This document shows, one piece after another, positions 33,313-42,839 of a stretch of DNA of 64,000 nt. Location: positions 32,769 to 96,768 of the forward strand of contig JAFUVB010000034.1 of NCBI GenBank assembly GCA_017471245.1, read 5' to 3'. Numbering within the stretch: the first letter of the stretch is position 1; each line of letters opens with the position of its first letter. A model generated the notes under the pieces. That model was given only the letters and a program-made list of their open reading frames with translations, did not search any database and was not told where the DNA came from. The stretch is from Prevotella sp. Its GTDB lineage: Bacteria > Bacteroidota > Bacteroidia > Bacteroidales > Bacteroidaceae. The position numbers and the translations under genes are program-made.

Positions 33313-34215
33313 TTATATCAAGTTGCTAATATATTTTATGATTTCTTTAGTATTGTCCGTATCCAGATCAAACCATTTAATTGAGTCGTCGCGCTTAAAC
33401 CATGTGAGCTGTTTCCTGCAATACCTGCGCGTGTTTCCTTTCATTCTTTCAATCGCTTCATCAAGATTCCACACGCCGTCAAAATAGTTGAACAGTTCTT
33501 TATAACCCACTGTGTTCAGAGCATTTAGATGTTTGTAAGGATACAACCTACGGGCTTCTTCAACCAAACCCGACTCAACCATGCTGTCAACCCGCTGATT
33601 GATTCTCTGATACAGGATTTCGCGGTTTCTGTTCAACCCGATTTTAATGATGTTGAAGTCGCGTTTCTTCTTCTCGCCGGTGCGCAGGCTGGTGAACGTT
33701 GTTCCCGTTGTGTGGATGATTTCCAGCGCATGGATCACACGCCGATAGTTCTTTTTATCCACAATTTCATAGTAATCGGGGTCCAGGGTTCTGAGCTCCT
33801 CGCACAGCGAATCGAGACCTTCCTCCTTCAGTCGGCGCTTTATTTCATTCCTCAAATCGTCGCTCACCGAAGGCAAATCGCCCATTCCGAAGCACACGGC
33901 ATCTATATACATCATGCTGCCACCTGTCATCAGCGCCATGTCGTTCTGCTGAAACAGCCGTTGGAGCAGGCTGATAACGTCGGCTTCATACATAGATGCA
34001 TTATAGTAATCCTGCAGGTCGAGCATTTCAACCATATAGTGTTTCACGCGCCGTTGCTGCTCAATGGTCGGTGCAGCCGTGCCAATCGGCATGCCGCGAT
34101 ATATCTGCCTGGAGTCGGCATTGATAATCGGAACATGAAAAAACTCGGCAACACTGAGGCAGGTTTCTGTCTTTCCTACACCAGTGGGGCCGAGTATGAT
34201 GACGAGATTCTTCAT
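33313..34215 (-). CDS. miaA: tRNA dimethylallyltransferase
   Basis: 300 residues. Transfers a dimethylallyl group to A37 of tRNAs that read UNN codons. The P-loop GPTGVGKTETCLSVA is at the N terminus, followed by INADSRQIYRGMPIGTA (general base Asp and substrate contacts). Central MTGGSMMYIDAVCFG and C-terminal YKELFNYFDG and RYCRKQLTWFKRD are also conserved. It ends the lpxD-lpxC/fabZ-lpxA-miaA cluster: its ATG at 34215 directly abuts the lpxA stop at 34216. Confidence 0.97.
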   Translation of the reverse strand: MKNLVIILGPTGVGKTETCLSVAEFFHVPIINADSRQIYRGMPIGTAAPTIEQQRRVKHYMVEMLDLQDYYNASMYEADVISLLQRLFQQNDMALMTGGSMMYIDAVCFGMGDLPSVSDDLRNEIKRRLKEEGLDSLCEELRTLDPDYYEIVDKKNYRRVIHALEIIHTTGTTFTSLRTGEKKKRDFNIIKIGLNRNREILYQRINQRVDSMVESGLVEEARRLYPYKHLNALNTVGYKELFNYFDGVWNLDEAIERMKGNTRRYCRKQLTWFKRDDSIKWFDLDTDNTKEIIKYISNLI

Positions 34216-34986
34216 TTATCGTATGATTCCCCGCTTGCTTTCTTGCACGAAATCGATGATATATTGAATCTCAGGAGTGAGCGGAAGGTTCTTCTTGATT
34301 TCCTCAATGCCCTCTGCCAGAATGCCTTTTGAATAGAGCAACCTGTAGGCATCGTGGATCTGAGTGATGGTTTCGTTGCTGAAACCGCGGCGGCGCAACC
34401 CAATGATGTTCACTCCAGCATAGCGGATGGGCTCTTTTCCGGCAATGATATATGGGGGAATGTCCTGGCTGGTGCGGCTTCCGCCCTGAATCATCACATA
34501 TCCGCCGATGCGGATGAACTGATGGAAGAGCACGGTGGCAGAGATAATGGCGTTGTCGTCGACCACTACTTCACCTGCAAACTTGGTGGAATTGCCGATG
34601 ATGCATCCGCTTCCGATCACGCAGTCGTGGGCTATGTGCATGTTTTCCATCAGCAGATTGTTGCTGCCAACGATGGTCGTACCCTTCGAAGCCGTACCTC
34701 TTGAGATGGTAACATTCTCGCGGATGCTGTTGTTATCGCCGATTTCGCAGATCGTGTCTTCGCCTTTGAACTTCAGGTCCTGCGGTTTCGTGCTGATGCT
34801 TGCACCTGGCATGAACTCATTATTGTTGCCAATGCGTGCTCCATAGTTGATTGTCACGCTGTTTTGCATCACGTTGTTGTCGCCGATCACGGTGTTTCTG
34901 TCGATATAGCAGAACGGTCCGATGATGTTGTTATCGCCGAGTTTTGCCTCGGGATGTACGAATGCTAAGGGGCTTATTGTATTCAT
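34216..34986 (-). CDS. lpxA: UDP-N-acetylglucosamine acyltransferase
   Basis: 256 residues. First enzyme of lipid A synthesis, transferring a 3-hydroxyacyl chain to UDP-GlcNAc. Hexapeptide repeats that form the left-handed beta-helix run from about residue 5 to 180 (IGPFCYIDRNTVIGDNNVM, IGSGCIIGNSTKFAGEVVVD). The catalytic His is expected in the MENMHIAHDCVIG segment, and a helical C-terminal domain follows. The ATG directly follows the lpxC-fabZ stop (0-nt gap), so translation is probably coupled. Confidence 0.97.
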   Translation of the reverse strand: MNTISPLAFVHPEAKLGDNNIIGPFCYIDRNTVIGDNNVMQNSVTINYGARIGNNNEFMPGASISTKPQDLKFKGEDTICEIGDNNSIRENVTISRGTASKGTTIVGSNNLLMENMHIAHDCVIGSGCIIGNSTKFAGEVVVDDNAIISATVLFHQFIRIGGYVMIQGGSRTSQDIPPYIIAGKEPIRYAGVNIIGLRRRGFSNETITQIHDAYRLLYSKGILAEGIEEIKKNLPLTPEIQYIIDFVQESKRGIIR

Positions 34987-36372
34987 TTATTTGTTTTTTA
35001 CTATTTGCGCGGTAAACGAAGCTTCTGAAACGATGGTGTCACCTACGAAAGTGTAGCCTTTCATGGATGAAATGCCATGGCGGAGAGGGGCAAGAAGTTC
35101 AACCTTGAATATGAGCGTGTCGCCCGGAACCACCTTCTGGCGGAACTTCACGTCGCTGATTCTCATGAAATAAGTGCTCCAGCGCTCGGGTTCCTCTACG
35201 GAATTGAGCACCAAAAGACCGCCACACTGTGCGAGAGCTTCTATCTGCAGCACTCCTGGCATCACGGGTTCCTGCGGGAAATGTCCCTGGAAGAAAGGCT
35301 CGTTGCTGGTGACATTCTTCACGCCGACGATGCTGTTCGGCCCGATGGAAATCACTTTGTCCACCAGCTGGAAGGGGTAGCGGTGGGGCAGGAGCTCACG
35401 TATGCGGTTCACATCCATCACCGGCGGCTCGTTGGGATCGTAGAACGGCACCTGCACTTCGTGCTTGCGAATCTCCTTTCTCATCAGTCGGGCGAACTTG
35501 TTGTTCACGGTATGGCCCGGCCTTGTGGCAATAATGCGCCCCTTGATGGGCTTTCCGATGAGTGCCATATCGCCGATGATGTCGAGCAGTTTGTGCCTTG
35601 TGCACTCGTTTTCCCATAGGAGCGGCTTGTTCTGGATGTAACCAATCTTCGTGGCATCCATGTGAGGAACCTTCAGCACATCTGCCAGATGGTCGAGCTG
35701 ATCCTGCGTTACTTCTCTCTCATAGATAACGATGGCATTGTCGAGGTCGCCACCTTTGATGAGGTTTGCATCAAGCAGCGGCATGATGTCGCGTACGAAA
35801 ACGAAGGTGCGCGCGGGTGCTATCGTCTCGGCAAAGTCTTCCATTTTCGACAGCGTAGCAAACTGGCTATTGATGAATTTCGACTCAAACGAGCACATTG
35901 CCGTAATCGAGAACTCCTCATCGGGCAGGATTGTGATGCACGAACCCGACTCTTCGTCAACGATCTCATGCTTGTGGCGAATCACATAATAGTCTTTCGG
36001 CGCATTCTGCTCTACGAGTCCGATTTCGAGAATCTTCTTTACGTACATGGCGGCAGACCCGTCGAGAATCGGAAATTCCGGTCCGTTCACCTGAATCAGG
36101 CAATTATCGATGCCCAAAGCATATAGGGCTGCCATGCCGTGTTCTACGGTTGACACGCGGAAATCGCCCTTTCCGAGAACTGTTCCGCGGCGAGTGTCAA
36201 CCACGTTTTCTGCGATTGCGTCGATGACGGGTTCACCTTCCAGGTCGATGCGCTGTATTTTATAACCTGTATTTTCTTCTGCCGGATTGAACGTCACCGT
36301 GAGATTCAATCCTGTATGCAAGCCTTTTCCAAACAGAGAAAAGCTTCCTTTAAGCGTTTTTTGCTTCAACAT
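34987..36372 (-). CDS. lpxC-fabZ: LpxC-FabZ fusion (lipid A deacetylase and 3-hydroxyacyl-ACP dehydratase)
   Basis: 461 residues with two enzymes in one chain, a fusion characteristic of Bacteroidetes. Residues 1 to about 305 are LpxC, the zinc deacetylase that commits UDP-acyl-GlcNAc to lipid A: FGKGLHTGLNLTVTF, then VEHGMAALYALGIDN (zinc His), and HKLLDIIGDMALIG with the second zinc His and Asp. Residues about 315-461 are FabZ, the fatty-acid elongation dehydratase: LLPHRYPFQLVDKV, then the active-site loop FFQGHFPQEPVMPGVLQIEA. Both catalytic sets look intact. Confidence 0.97.
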   Translation of the reverse strand: MLKQKTLKGSFSLFGKGLHTGLNLTVTFNPAEENTGYKIQRIDLEGEPVIDAIAENVVDTRRGTVLGKGDFRVSTVEHGMAALYALGIDNCLIQVNGPEFPILDGSAAMYVKKILEIGLVEQNAPKDYYVIRHKHEIVDEESGSCITILPDEEFSITAMCSFESKFINSQFATLSKMEDFAETIAPARTFVFVRDIMPLLDANLIKGGDLDNAIVIYEREVTQDQLDHLADVLKVPHMDATKIGYIQNKPLLWENECTRHKLLDIIGDMALIGKPIKGRIIATRPGHTVNNKFARLMRKEIRKHEVQVPFYDPNEPPVMDVNRIRELLPHRYPFQLVDKVISIGPNSIVGVKNVTSNEPFFQGHFPQEPVMPGVLQIEALAQCGGLLVLNSVEEPERWSTYFMRISDVKFRQKVVPGDTLIFKVELLAPLRHGISSMKGYTFVGDTIVSEASFTAQIVKNK

Positions 36373-36407
36373 ATATTATGATTTTTATGATTTCTGATGG
36401 TGGCTGA

Positions 36408-37445
36408 TTATTTCAGCTGGCTCTTCAGTGCCTCTATTTCTTTCTGCATCTCGTTCATCTGCTTGTAGATTTCGGGCAGTTTCCTGAAGAGAACCGACGA
36501 TTTGAAGAACTGCTTGGCATCCATTGCCGGCGAGCCGATGACGGTTTCGTTGCCTTTCAGGCTGCTGTTGACACCGCATTGCGCACCTACGAAGGTCTTG
36601 TCGCCCACTTTTATGTGACCGGCAAAGCCTGCCTGGCCGCCGAACATGCACCATGAGCCAACCTTGGTGCTGCCTGCAATGCCCACCTGAGCTGACATTA
36701 CGGTGTTTTCTCCTACCTCCACGTTGTGGGCTATCTGCACAAGATTGTCGAGTTTCACGCCTTTATGCACCACGGTACTGCCCATTGTGGAACGGTCAAC
36801 GCAAGTGTTTGCACCGATTTCAACGTCGTCTTCGATCACCACATTGCCTATTTGCGGAATCTTGTCGTAGCCTTCGGCGTTGGGCGCAAAGCCGAAACCG
36901 TCGGCGCCGATTACGGTTCCCGAGTGGATGGTCACCCGATTGCCGAGACGGCAGCCATGATATACCGACACGTTTGGATAGATCAGGCAGTCGTCGCCTA
37001 TCTTCGCGCCGTCTTCAATCACGCTGTGGGGATATATCTGGGTATGATTGCCAATCTCAACATTGTCGCCGACGAAGGCAAAAGCACCGATATAGCATCC
37101 TTCGCCTACCTTTGCCGAGGGCGAAACGAATGCAAGCGGGTCGATGCCGGTCTTTTTCGGCTGCATGCTCTGGTAGAGCTGGAGCAGCTTTGCCACGCTC
37201 TCGTAGGCGTTTTTCACCCGGATGAGCGTTGGTTTCACGCTTTTTTCCAGCACCACGTCTTCGTTGATGAGCACCACGCTCGACTCTGTTTCGTAAATAT
37301 AGTGCAAGTATTTTGGATTGGAGAGGAAAGAAATGGCTCCCGCCTTGCCCTCTTCTATTTTGGCAAATGTATTGACAATTGCATTCTCATCGCCTTCTAC
37401 TCTTCCCTGAATGAAGCCGGCGATCTGTTTTGCAGTAATTTCCAT
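36408..37445 (-). CDS. lpxD: UDP-3-O-acylglucosamine N-acyltransferase
   Basis: 345 residues. Third step of lipid A synthesis: adds the N-linked hydroxyacyl chain. The N-terminal uridine-binding domain (about 1-100) is followed by hexapeptide repeats (about 105-310; [38 protein letters not shown]). The catalytic His is expected in [14 protein letters not shown]. The C-terminal helix ([16 protein letters not shown]) is typical. It lies 35 nt upstream of lpxC-fabZ on the same strand. Confidence 0.97.
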   Translation of the reverse strand: MEITAKQIAGFIQGRVEGDENAIVNTFAKIEEGKAGAISFLSNPKYLHYIYETESSVVLINEDVVLEKSVKPTLIRVKNAYESVAKLLQLYQSMQPKKTGIDPLAFVSPSAKVGEGCYIGAFAFVGDNVEIGNHTQIYPHSVIEDGAKIGDDCLIYPNVSVYHGCRLGNRVTIHSGTVIGADGFGFAPNAEGYDKIPQIGNVVIEDDVEIGANTCVDRSTMGSTVVHKGVKLDNLVQIAHNVEVGENTVMSAQVGIAGSTKVGSWCMFGGQAGFAGHIKVGDKTFVGAQCGVNSSLKGNETVIGSPAMDAKQFFKSSVLFRKLPEIYKQMNEMQKEIEALKSQLK

Positions 37446-37483
37446 ATTCTAATAATTAATTGTGCAAAGGTAAGAAAAAATAA

Positions 37484-38704
37484 TCAGATTCGGTGATAAC
37501 ACAGGTAATATTTGCGTATTTTTTTAGATAATAGACCAATATTTAATATATCTGAAGACTCTGCAATGTCTTTTATCGTACCGTCTTTGTATAGAATTGC
37601 GATGCGATCGTCGTTCACATCGTACATGTCTTTTTGGATTGTGTTCACGCTCATCATATAGTGTGCGTCGCTTCGGGGAATGCCGAGCGATGCTGAAATG
37701 GCTGTTTCGATGTCGTGTATCTTATCTTCGGCAAACGGAACGTCGTTCACCTCAACGCGGAAGATATGCCTGTGAACGATTGACTGTGCGAGGGTGGAGA
37801 GTATTTTGTCATCGTGATCCATCCAAATCTTGACAGAACACCAGATGTCGTTGTCGTCAAGCAGCTCGTAAAACTTAAGTGCTTCAGGATGATTGGTGAA
37901 GAATTGCGCATCCACATCGTTCTCGAGGAAGTAGCGGAGGGCAGGTGTTGCAAACAGGTGTGTGCCGTTTTGCGAGAGGTATTTGGCGCGCAGCAGGATG
38001 TTGACGAGCATCTTTTCGAATGCCACAACCGTCTTGTGGAGATACACTTGCCAATACATCAGGCGGCGCGAAGTGAGGTAGTTCTCGATGCTGTATATGC
38101 CTTTGGAATTGACCACCAACTGATCGTCGACCACATCAAGCATCTTGATGATGCGCGCACTGCCGATATTGCCCTCGTGAACGCCGGTGAAGAACGAGTC
38201 GCGGCGCAGGTAATCCAGCCTGTCCATGTCCAACTGGCTGCTGATAAGCTGATGCAGGAACTTCTTGTTATACTCATCCTTGAAGATCATCAGTGCCAGA
38301 TTGAGCGCCCCGTTCATCTCCCGGTTGATCTGTTCCATCATCAGCAGCGATATCTCTTCGTGGGAAATGCCGTGGATAAGGGTATTTTCGAGCACGTGGG
38401 AGAACGGTCCGTGACCGATGTCGTGCATCAGAATGGCAGCCTCAACCGCCTCTGCCTCGCTGTCGAAGATGAAGATTCCCTTTTGCGAAAGCGAGGTAAT
38501 CGCCTCGCTCATCAGATGAAGCGCCCCGATGGAATGCTGAAAACGCGTGTGCTGAGCGGCAGGATAGACCACAGAAGCCATACCTAACTGCTTGATATGA
38601 GTGAGGCGCTGCATCAGCGGATGTTGCACAATCTGCAGCAAAAGCCCATGTGGAATCTTGATAAACCCGAACACCGGGTCGTTGATTATCTTACTGTCGT
38701 TCAT
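37484..38704 (-). CDS. HD-domain phosphohydrolase (SAMHD1/YwfO-like)
   Basis: 406 residues. Metal-dependent HD hydrolase: the HTRFQHSIGALHL segment supplies the first metal-ligand His (about residue 57), then LMHDIGHGPFSH gives H94-D95. The SSQLDMDRLDYLRRDSFFTG segment is conserved in the group that includes dNTP or (p)ppGpp-related hydrolases. Substrate cannot be assigned. It lies 38 nt upstream of lpxD, and similar placement beside lpx genes is, as far as I recall, common in Bacteroidales, so co-transcription is likely. Confidence 0.9.
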   Translation of the reverse strand: MNDSKIINDPVFGFIKIPHGLLLQIVQHPLMQRLTHIKQLGMASVVYPAAQHTRFQHSIGALHLMSEAITSLSQKGIFIFDSEAEAVEAAILMHDIGHGPFSHVLENTLIHGISHEEISLLMMEQINREMNGALNLALMIFKDEYNKKFLHQLISSQLDMDRLDYLRRDSFFTGVHEGNIGSARIIKMLDVVDDQLVVNSKGIYSIENYLTSRRLMYWQVYLHKTVVAFEKMLVNILLRAKYLSQNGTHLFATPALRYFLENDVDAQFFTNHPEALKFYELLDDNDIWCSVKIWMDHDDKILSTLAQSIVHRHIFRVEVNDVPFAEDKIHDIETAISASLGIPRSDAHYMMSVNTIQKDMYDVNDDRIAILYKDGTIKDIAESSDILNIGLLSKKIRKYYLCYHRI

Positions 38705-38820
38705 TAAAGATTTTTCATTTTGTTTTCTTATAAAATCGGTCTGCCCAAACGCTTCTTCAGCTTCCCGATTGCTGCCAATACCATAGGTTTCGGGCGGAAA
38801 TATTGATTGGTTTTGAAAAA

Positions 38821-38947
38821 CCTATGGTTTCAGGTGTCAAAACCTATGTTTTCGAGCTTCAAAACCTATGGTTTCAGCAGTCAAAAGCATAGGTTTTTCT
38901 GAGCGAAACCTATGCCTCTGATGCTGTAAAGATAATTCATAGGTGAA
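38821..38947. repeat. 22-bp tandem array between pyrF and the HD gene
   Basis: CCTATG at 38821, 38843 and 38865, the inverted core GCATAGG at 38887, then CCTATG again at 38909: five positions at exactly 22-bp spacing. The unit at 38887 is the reverse complement of its neighbours but keeps the A-tract/T-tract frame (AAAAGCATAGGTTTTT). A last CATAGG at 38938 touches the pyrF stop. Unlike the 5.5, 27 and 52-kb loci, no heptads or inverted-repeat arms are present. 38705-38820 contains no gene. Confidence 0.88.
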
Positions 38948-39775
38948 TCAGATGCCAAAAGCGTCCAACTGCTTCGACATTTCTTGCTGCAGCTCGCGTG
39001 CCTTGTTGCCCGCAATCTCGGCGTAATGGTCGTCGTTGCAGGCATAAATGATGCCGCGCGAAGAGTTGACAAGCAGGCCGCAATCGCTGTTCATGCCATA
39101 TTTGCACACCTCTTCCAAGCTGCCTCCTTGCGCTCCAACGCCGGGAACAAGCAAGAAATGGCGGGGCGCAATGCGACGTATGTCTTCGAACATCCTGCCT
39201 TGGGTGGCACCCACCACATACATCATGTTCTCAGGAGTGCCCCATTTCTGACTTTCAAGAATCACCTTTTCGAACAGCCGCATGCCCTCTTTGCTCTCCG
39301 TAAGCTGGAAATCGGCCGACCCTTTGTTGCTTGTCAGGGCGAGCAAGATCACCCATTTGCCTTCGTAATCGAGGAAAGGCTTCACGCTGTCCTCACCCAT
39401 ATAGGGCGCAACAGTGAGCGAATGCACGTTGTATTCATCGAAGAAGGTGCGCGCATACATAGCCGACGTGTTTCCGATGTCACCTCTCTTGGCATCGGCA
39501 ATAATGAAATGATGCGGATGACTTTCCTTAATATAGTTGATGGTCTTAATAAACGCCTTCATTCCCTTGATGCCGTAGGCCTCGTAGAATGCCAGATTGG
39601 GCTTGAAAGCCACACAATAGGGCGCCGTGGCATCGATGATTGCCTTGTTGAATTCGAAGATGGGGTCATACAAATCGAATACACACTGGGGCATTTTCTT
39701 GGGGTCTGTGTCGAGCCCAACGCAGAGGAAACTCCTTTTCAGCTTGATCTGCTCTATCAATTCCTGTCTTGTCAT
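38948..39775 (-). CDS. pyrF: Orotidine-5'-phosphate decarboxylase (type 2)
   Basis: 275 residues. Decarboxylates OMP to UMP, the last step of pyrimidine synthesis. The active-site segment [15 protein letters not shown] contains the catalytic Lys and Asp of the longer (about 270-residue) subfamily. [13 protein letters not shown] at the start and [10 protein letters not shown] for phosphate binding are conserved. Its 3' end abuts the 22-bp repeat array. It lies 35 nt downstream of prfA on the same strand. Confidence 0.96.
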   Translation of the reverse strand: MTRQELIEQIKLKRSFLCVGLDTDPKKMPQCVFDLYDPIFEFNKAIIDATAPYCVAFKPNLAFYEAYGIKGMKAFIKTINYIKESHPHHFIIADAKRGDIGNTSAMYARTFFDEYNVHSLTVAPYMGEDSVKPFLDYEGKWVILLALTSNKGSADFQLTESKEGMRLFEKVILESQKWGTPENMMYVVGATQGRMFEDIRRIAPRHFLLVPGVGAQGGSLEEVCKYGMNSDCGLLVNSSRGIIYACNDDHYAEIAGNKARELQQEMSKQLDAFGI

Positions 39776-39810
39776 GGTTCTTGGATTTAATGTTCTGTAT
39801 GATTTCTGTG

Positions 39811-40920
39811 CTATAGCTCAGTCTCTTTGAGCCTTTCTGCATTCTCGGCAACGGTGAGTGCGTCGATCATATCCTGAATGTTTCCGCCGAGAAAACCGCT
39901 CAGGTCGTGCGTGGTATAGCCGATGCGGTGGTCGGTGACGCGCCCTTGCGGGAAGTTATAGGTGCGGATTTTCGCCGACCTGTCGCCCGTGCTCACCAGC
40001 GTTTTGCGCCTCGACGCGATGTCGTCCATATACTTCTGGTGCTCCTTGTCGTAGATAAAGGTGTACAGTCTCGACAGTGCGCGCTCCTTGTTCTTGGGCT
40101 GATCTCGCGTCTCAGTGCACTCAATGAGGATCTCTTCCGTCTGTCCCGTGTTGGGATTCTTCCACATATAGCGCAGGCGAACACCCGATTCCACCTTGTT
40201 GACGTTCTGTCCGCCGGCACCGCTTGATCGGAATGTGTCCCATTTTATTTCTCCTTCGTTGATGTGAACCTCAAATTTGTCGGCCTCGGGAAGCACGGCT
40301 ACCGTCGCGGCAGAGGTGTGCATGCGCCCCTGGGTCTCAGTTGCGGGAACCCGTTGCACACGATGCACGCCGCTTTCATATTTCAAAGTGCCGTAGACAT
40401 CGGCACCATTCACGGCGAAATCTATCTCTTTGTAGCCGCCGACGGCACCTTCGCTCACGCTGGTTACTGACAAATTCCACCCCTTAGAGTCGCAATACTT
40501 CTTGTACATCTGAAACAAGTCGCCCGCAAAGAGGCATGCTTCGTCGCCGCCAGTGCCTGCACGGATTTCCATTTGTACGTTTTTGGCATCCTCCGGGTCT
40601 TTCGGCACGAGCGCCAACTTGATTTCCTCTTCCAGTTTTGGCTGCAATTGCTCGTTCACAGCGAGTTCTCCGCGCGCCATCTCCTTCATTTCGGGGTCTT
40701 CTTCGTTGGCAAGTATGTCCTTTGCCTCTGCTATTGAATTCAGGCAAGCTATGTATCGCTTCCTGGCATCCATCACATCGCCCAGGTCTTTATACTCTTT
40801 CGTCAGCTTCACGAAGCGTTGCTGGTCGGCAATCACGCTGGGATCGGTGATCAATGTGGACACTTCCTCGAAGCGGGATTCCAGACCGTCAAGCTTCTGC
40901 AATATACTGTTATTCTCCAT
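39811..40920 (-). CDS. prfA: Peptide chain release factor 1
   Basis: 369 residues. Terminates translation at UAA and UAG. The codon-recognition PAT tripeptide is in [15 protein letters not shown], and the peptidyl-tRNA hydrolysis GGQ motif in [16 protein letters not shown]. The N-terminal helical domain and the C-terminal [16 protein letters not shown] segment are normal. The PAT motif distinguishes it from RF2. It lies 48 nt after purM on the same strand. Confidence 0.97.
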   Translation of the reverse strand: MENNSILQKLDGLESRFEEVSTLITDPSVIADQQRFVKLTKEYKDLGDVMDARKRYIACLNSIAEAKDILANEEDPEMKEMARGELAVNEQLQPKLEEEIKLALVPKDPEDAKNVQMEIRAGTGGDEACLFAGDLFQMYKKYCDSKGWNLSVTSVSEGAVGGYKEIDFAVNGADVYGTLKYESGVHRVQRVPATETQGRMHTSAATVAVLPEADKFEVHINEGEIKWDTFRSSGAGGQNVNKVESGVRLRYMWKNPNTGQTEEILIECTETRDQPKNKERALSRLYTFIYDKEHQKYMDDIASRRKTLVSTGDRSAKIRTYNFPQGRVTDHRIGYTTHDLSGFLGGNIQDMIDALTVAENAERLKETEL

Positions 40921-40968
40921 TCTGTAGTGTTTCTGATTCCTTATTCATTCTGCGGCCGACGGCAAATG

Positions 40969-42132
40969 TCAGTAATTAAACTCCCCGAACTCGCTCCTGA
41001 TGGTCAGTGAGCGGCGCCCTTCTTCGATGTGACCTACCACCTGGGCATCGATGTTGAACGATTTCGAAATGCCGATGATCTGGTCTGCCACTTCGGGACT
41101 CACGTAGATCTCCATGCGATGACCCATGTTGAACACCTGATACATCTCTTTCCAGTCGGTGCCGGAGCATTCATGGATGGCTCGGAACAGAGGAGGAACA
41201 GGGAACATATTGTCTTTCACCACGCGGCAGTTGTCGTTTACGAAATGAAGCACCTTGGTTTGTGCGCCGCCAGTGCAGTGCACCATGCCGTGGATATCTG
41301 CCCGGTGCTCGTCCAGCATCTTCTTGATGACGGGGGCATACGTGCGGGTAGGGGAGAGCACCAATAGCCCTGCATCCACAGGAGCACCCTCAACGGCATC
41401 CGTAAGATGGTATTTGCCGCTGTAGATCAGCTCTTGCGGCACTTGATGATCGAAACTCTCGGGGTATTTTTCTGCCAGATACTTGGCAAACATGTCGTGT
41501 CGGGCCGACGTTAACCCATTGCTGCCCATCCCGCCGTTATATTTCCGCTCGTAAGAAGCTATGCCCGTGGAGCTCAGACCTACGATCACGTCTCCGGGAC
41601 GTATGTTGGCATTGTTGATTACATCACTTCGCTTCATGCGGCAAGTAACCGTGCTGTCAACAATAATGGTGCGCACCAGGTCGCCCACGTCGGCTGTTTC
41701 GCCGCCGGTGGGGTAGATTCCGATTCCCATATCGCGCAGTTCGGCAAGCAGTTCGTCGGTTCCGGCGATGATTGCAGAAATCACTTCACCGGGAACGAGC
41801 ATCTTGTTGCGCCCGATAGTGCTGCTCACGAGGATGTTGTCAACAGCTCCCACGCACAAAAGGTCGTCGGTATTCATCACAATAGCATCCTGCGCGATGC
41901 CCTTCCACACAGATAAGTCGCCGGTTTCCTTCCAATAAATGTAGGCAAGACTTGACTTTGTGCCAGCCCCGTCGGCATGCATGATGTTGCAATAGTCCGG
42001 GTCGCCGCCGAGGATATCAGGGATAATCTTGCAGAATGCCTGCGGAAAGATTCCTTTATCGATGTTCTTGATGGCGTTGTGAACGTCTTCTTTGGCGGCA
42101 CTAACGCCACGCATCATATATCGATTGTTCAT
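40969..42132 (-). CDS. purM: Phosphoribosylformylglycinamidine cyclo-ligase (AIR synthase)
   Basis: 387 residues. ATP-dependent ring closure giving aminoimidazole ribonucleotide in purine synthesis. Conserved elements: MHADGAGTKSSLAY, the NTDDLLCVGA nucleotide-binding segment, YPTGGETADVGD, and GLSSTGIASYERKYNGG. The C-terminal domain (about 200-387) includes MVHCTGGAQTKVLHF. It belongs to the longer PurM-like variant common in Bacteroidetes. purC lies 3.4 kb away on the same strand but not adjacent. Confidence 0.94.
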   Translation of the reverse strand: MNNRYMMRGVSAAKEDVHNAIKNIDKGIFPQAFCKIIPDILGGDPDYCNIMHADGAGTKSSLAYIYWKETGDLSVWKGIAQDAIVMNTDDLLCVGAVDNILVSSTIGRNKMLVPGEVISAIIAGTDELLAELRDMGIGIYPTGGETADVGDLVRTIIVDSTVTCRMKRSDVINNANIRPGDVIVGLSSTGIASYERKYNGGMGSNGLTSARHDMFAKYLAEKYPESFDHQVPQELIYSGKYHLTDAVEGAPVDAGLLVLSPTRTYAPVIKKMLDEHRADIHGMVHCTGGAQTKVLHFVNDNCRVVKDNMFPVPPLFRAIHECSGTDWKEMYQVFNMGHRMEIYVSPEVADQIIGISKSFNIDAQVVGHIEEGRRSLTIRSEFGEFNY

Positions 42133-42154
42133 CTATTATTACTGATAATACAAG

Positions 42155-42223
42155 ATATGTTCGTCAAATGACACATTATATAATTATCAAATGACGCTTT
42201 ATAGATTAATCAAATGACACTTT
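42155..42223. repeat. Three 23-bp tandem repeats overlapping the lemA stop
   Basis: Units at 42155-42177, 42178-42200 and 42201-42223, each exactly 23 bp and containing TCAAATGACNC. The last unit includes the lemA C-terminal codons and TAA stop (42206-42208); the other two are copies of that segment in the intergenic region. This looks like tandem duplication seeded from the gene end. Confidence 0.88.
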
Positions 42224-42790
42224 AGGAGCACTCTGAGCACCTGCTTCTGCCTCAAACTTATTCATCTTGTCGAACCCGAACATGCCTGCAAACAAGTTCT
42301 TGGGGAATGAACGGATGCTTGTATTATAGGTCTGAACCACAGAGTTATACTTGTTGCGAGCCTCGTTGATGCGATTTTCTGTTCCTTCAAGCTGCACTTG
42401 CAGGTCCTTGAAGTTCTCATTGGCCTTCAATTCGGGATAATTCTCCTGAACGGCAATCAGTTTTCCGAGAGCTGAACCTAATTCTCCCTGTGCTTTCTGG
42501 AACTCCTGAAGCTTCTCGGGGGTGAGGTTTGTCGGGTCGAGAGTGATCTGTGTTGCCTTTGCGCGGGCCTCAACCACACCCTTGAAGGTCTCTTCCTCAT
42601 GCTTGGCATAGCCCTTCACGGTTTCCACAAGATTGGGAATCAGATCGGCACGGCGCTGGTATGCTGACTGCACATTTGCCAATGCAGTTGTTGCCGACTC
42701 CTGATCACGAACCATTCCATTGTATGCACTGATGCCATACAATACTGCTACCGCAACAATAGCGATAATTCCAATAATACCTTTTTTCAT
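42206..42790 (-). CDS. lemA: LemA family protein
   Basis: 194 residues. Membrane-anchored protein with an N-terminal span (about 4-22, GIIGIIAIVAVAVLYGISAY) and a periplasmic four-helix-like domain. Family motifs NGMVRDQESATTALANVQSAYQRRADLIPNLV-like start (about 24-55) and YNTSIRSFPKNLFAGMFGF near the end are present. Molecular function is not established in the literature I know. It lies 49 nt downstream of a TPM-domain gene, a pairing seen often and suggestive of a shared membrane role. Its last codons form one unit of a 23-bp tandem repeat. Confidence 0.93.
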   Translation of the reverse strand: MKKGIIGIIAIVAVAVLYGISAYNGMVRDQESATTALANVQSAYQRRADLIPNLVETVKGYAKHEEETFKGVVEARAKATQITLDPTNLTPEKLQEFQKAQGELGSALGKLIAVQENYPELKANENFKDLQVQLEGTENRINEARNKYNSVVQTYNTSIRSFPKNLFAGMFGFDKMNKFEAEAGAQSAPKVSFD

Positions 42791-42839
42791 ATTCTTCTTT
42801 TATTAATTATAATAATGTGTATTCTTAAATATCTTTTCA

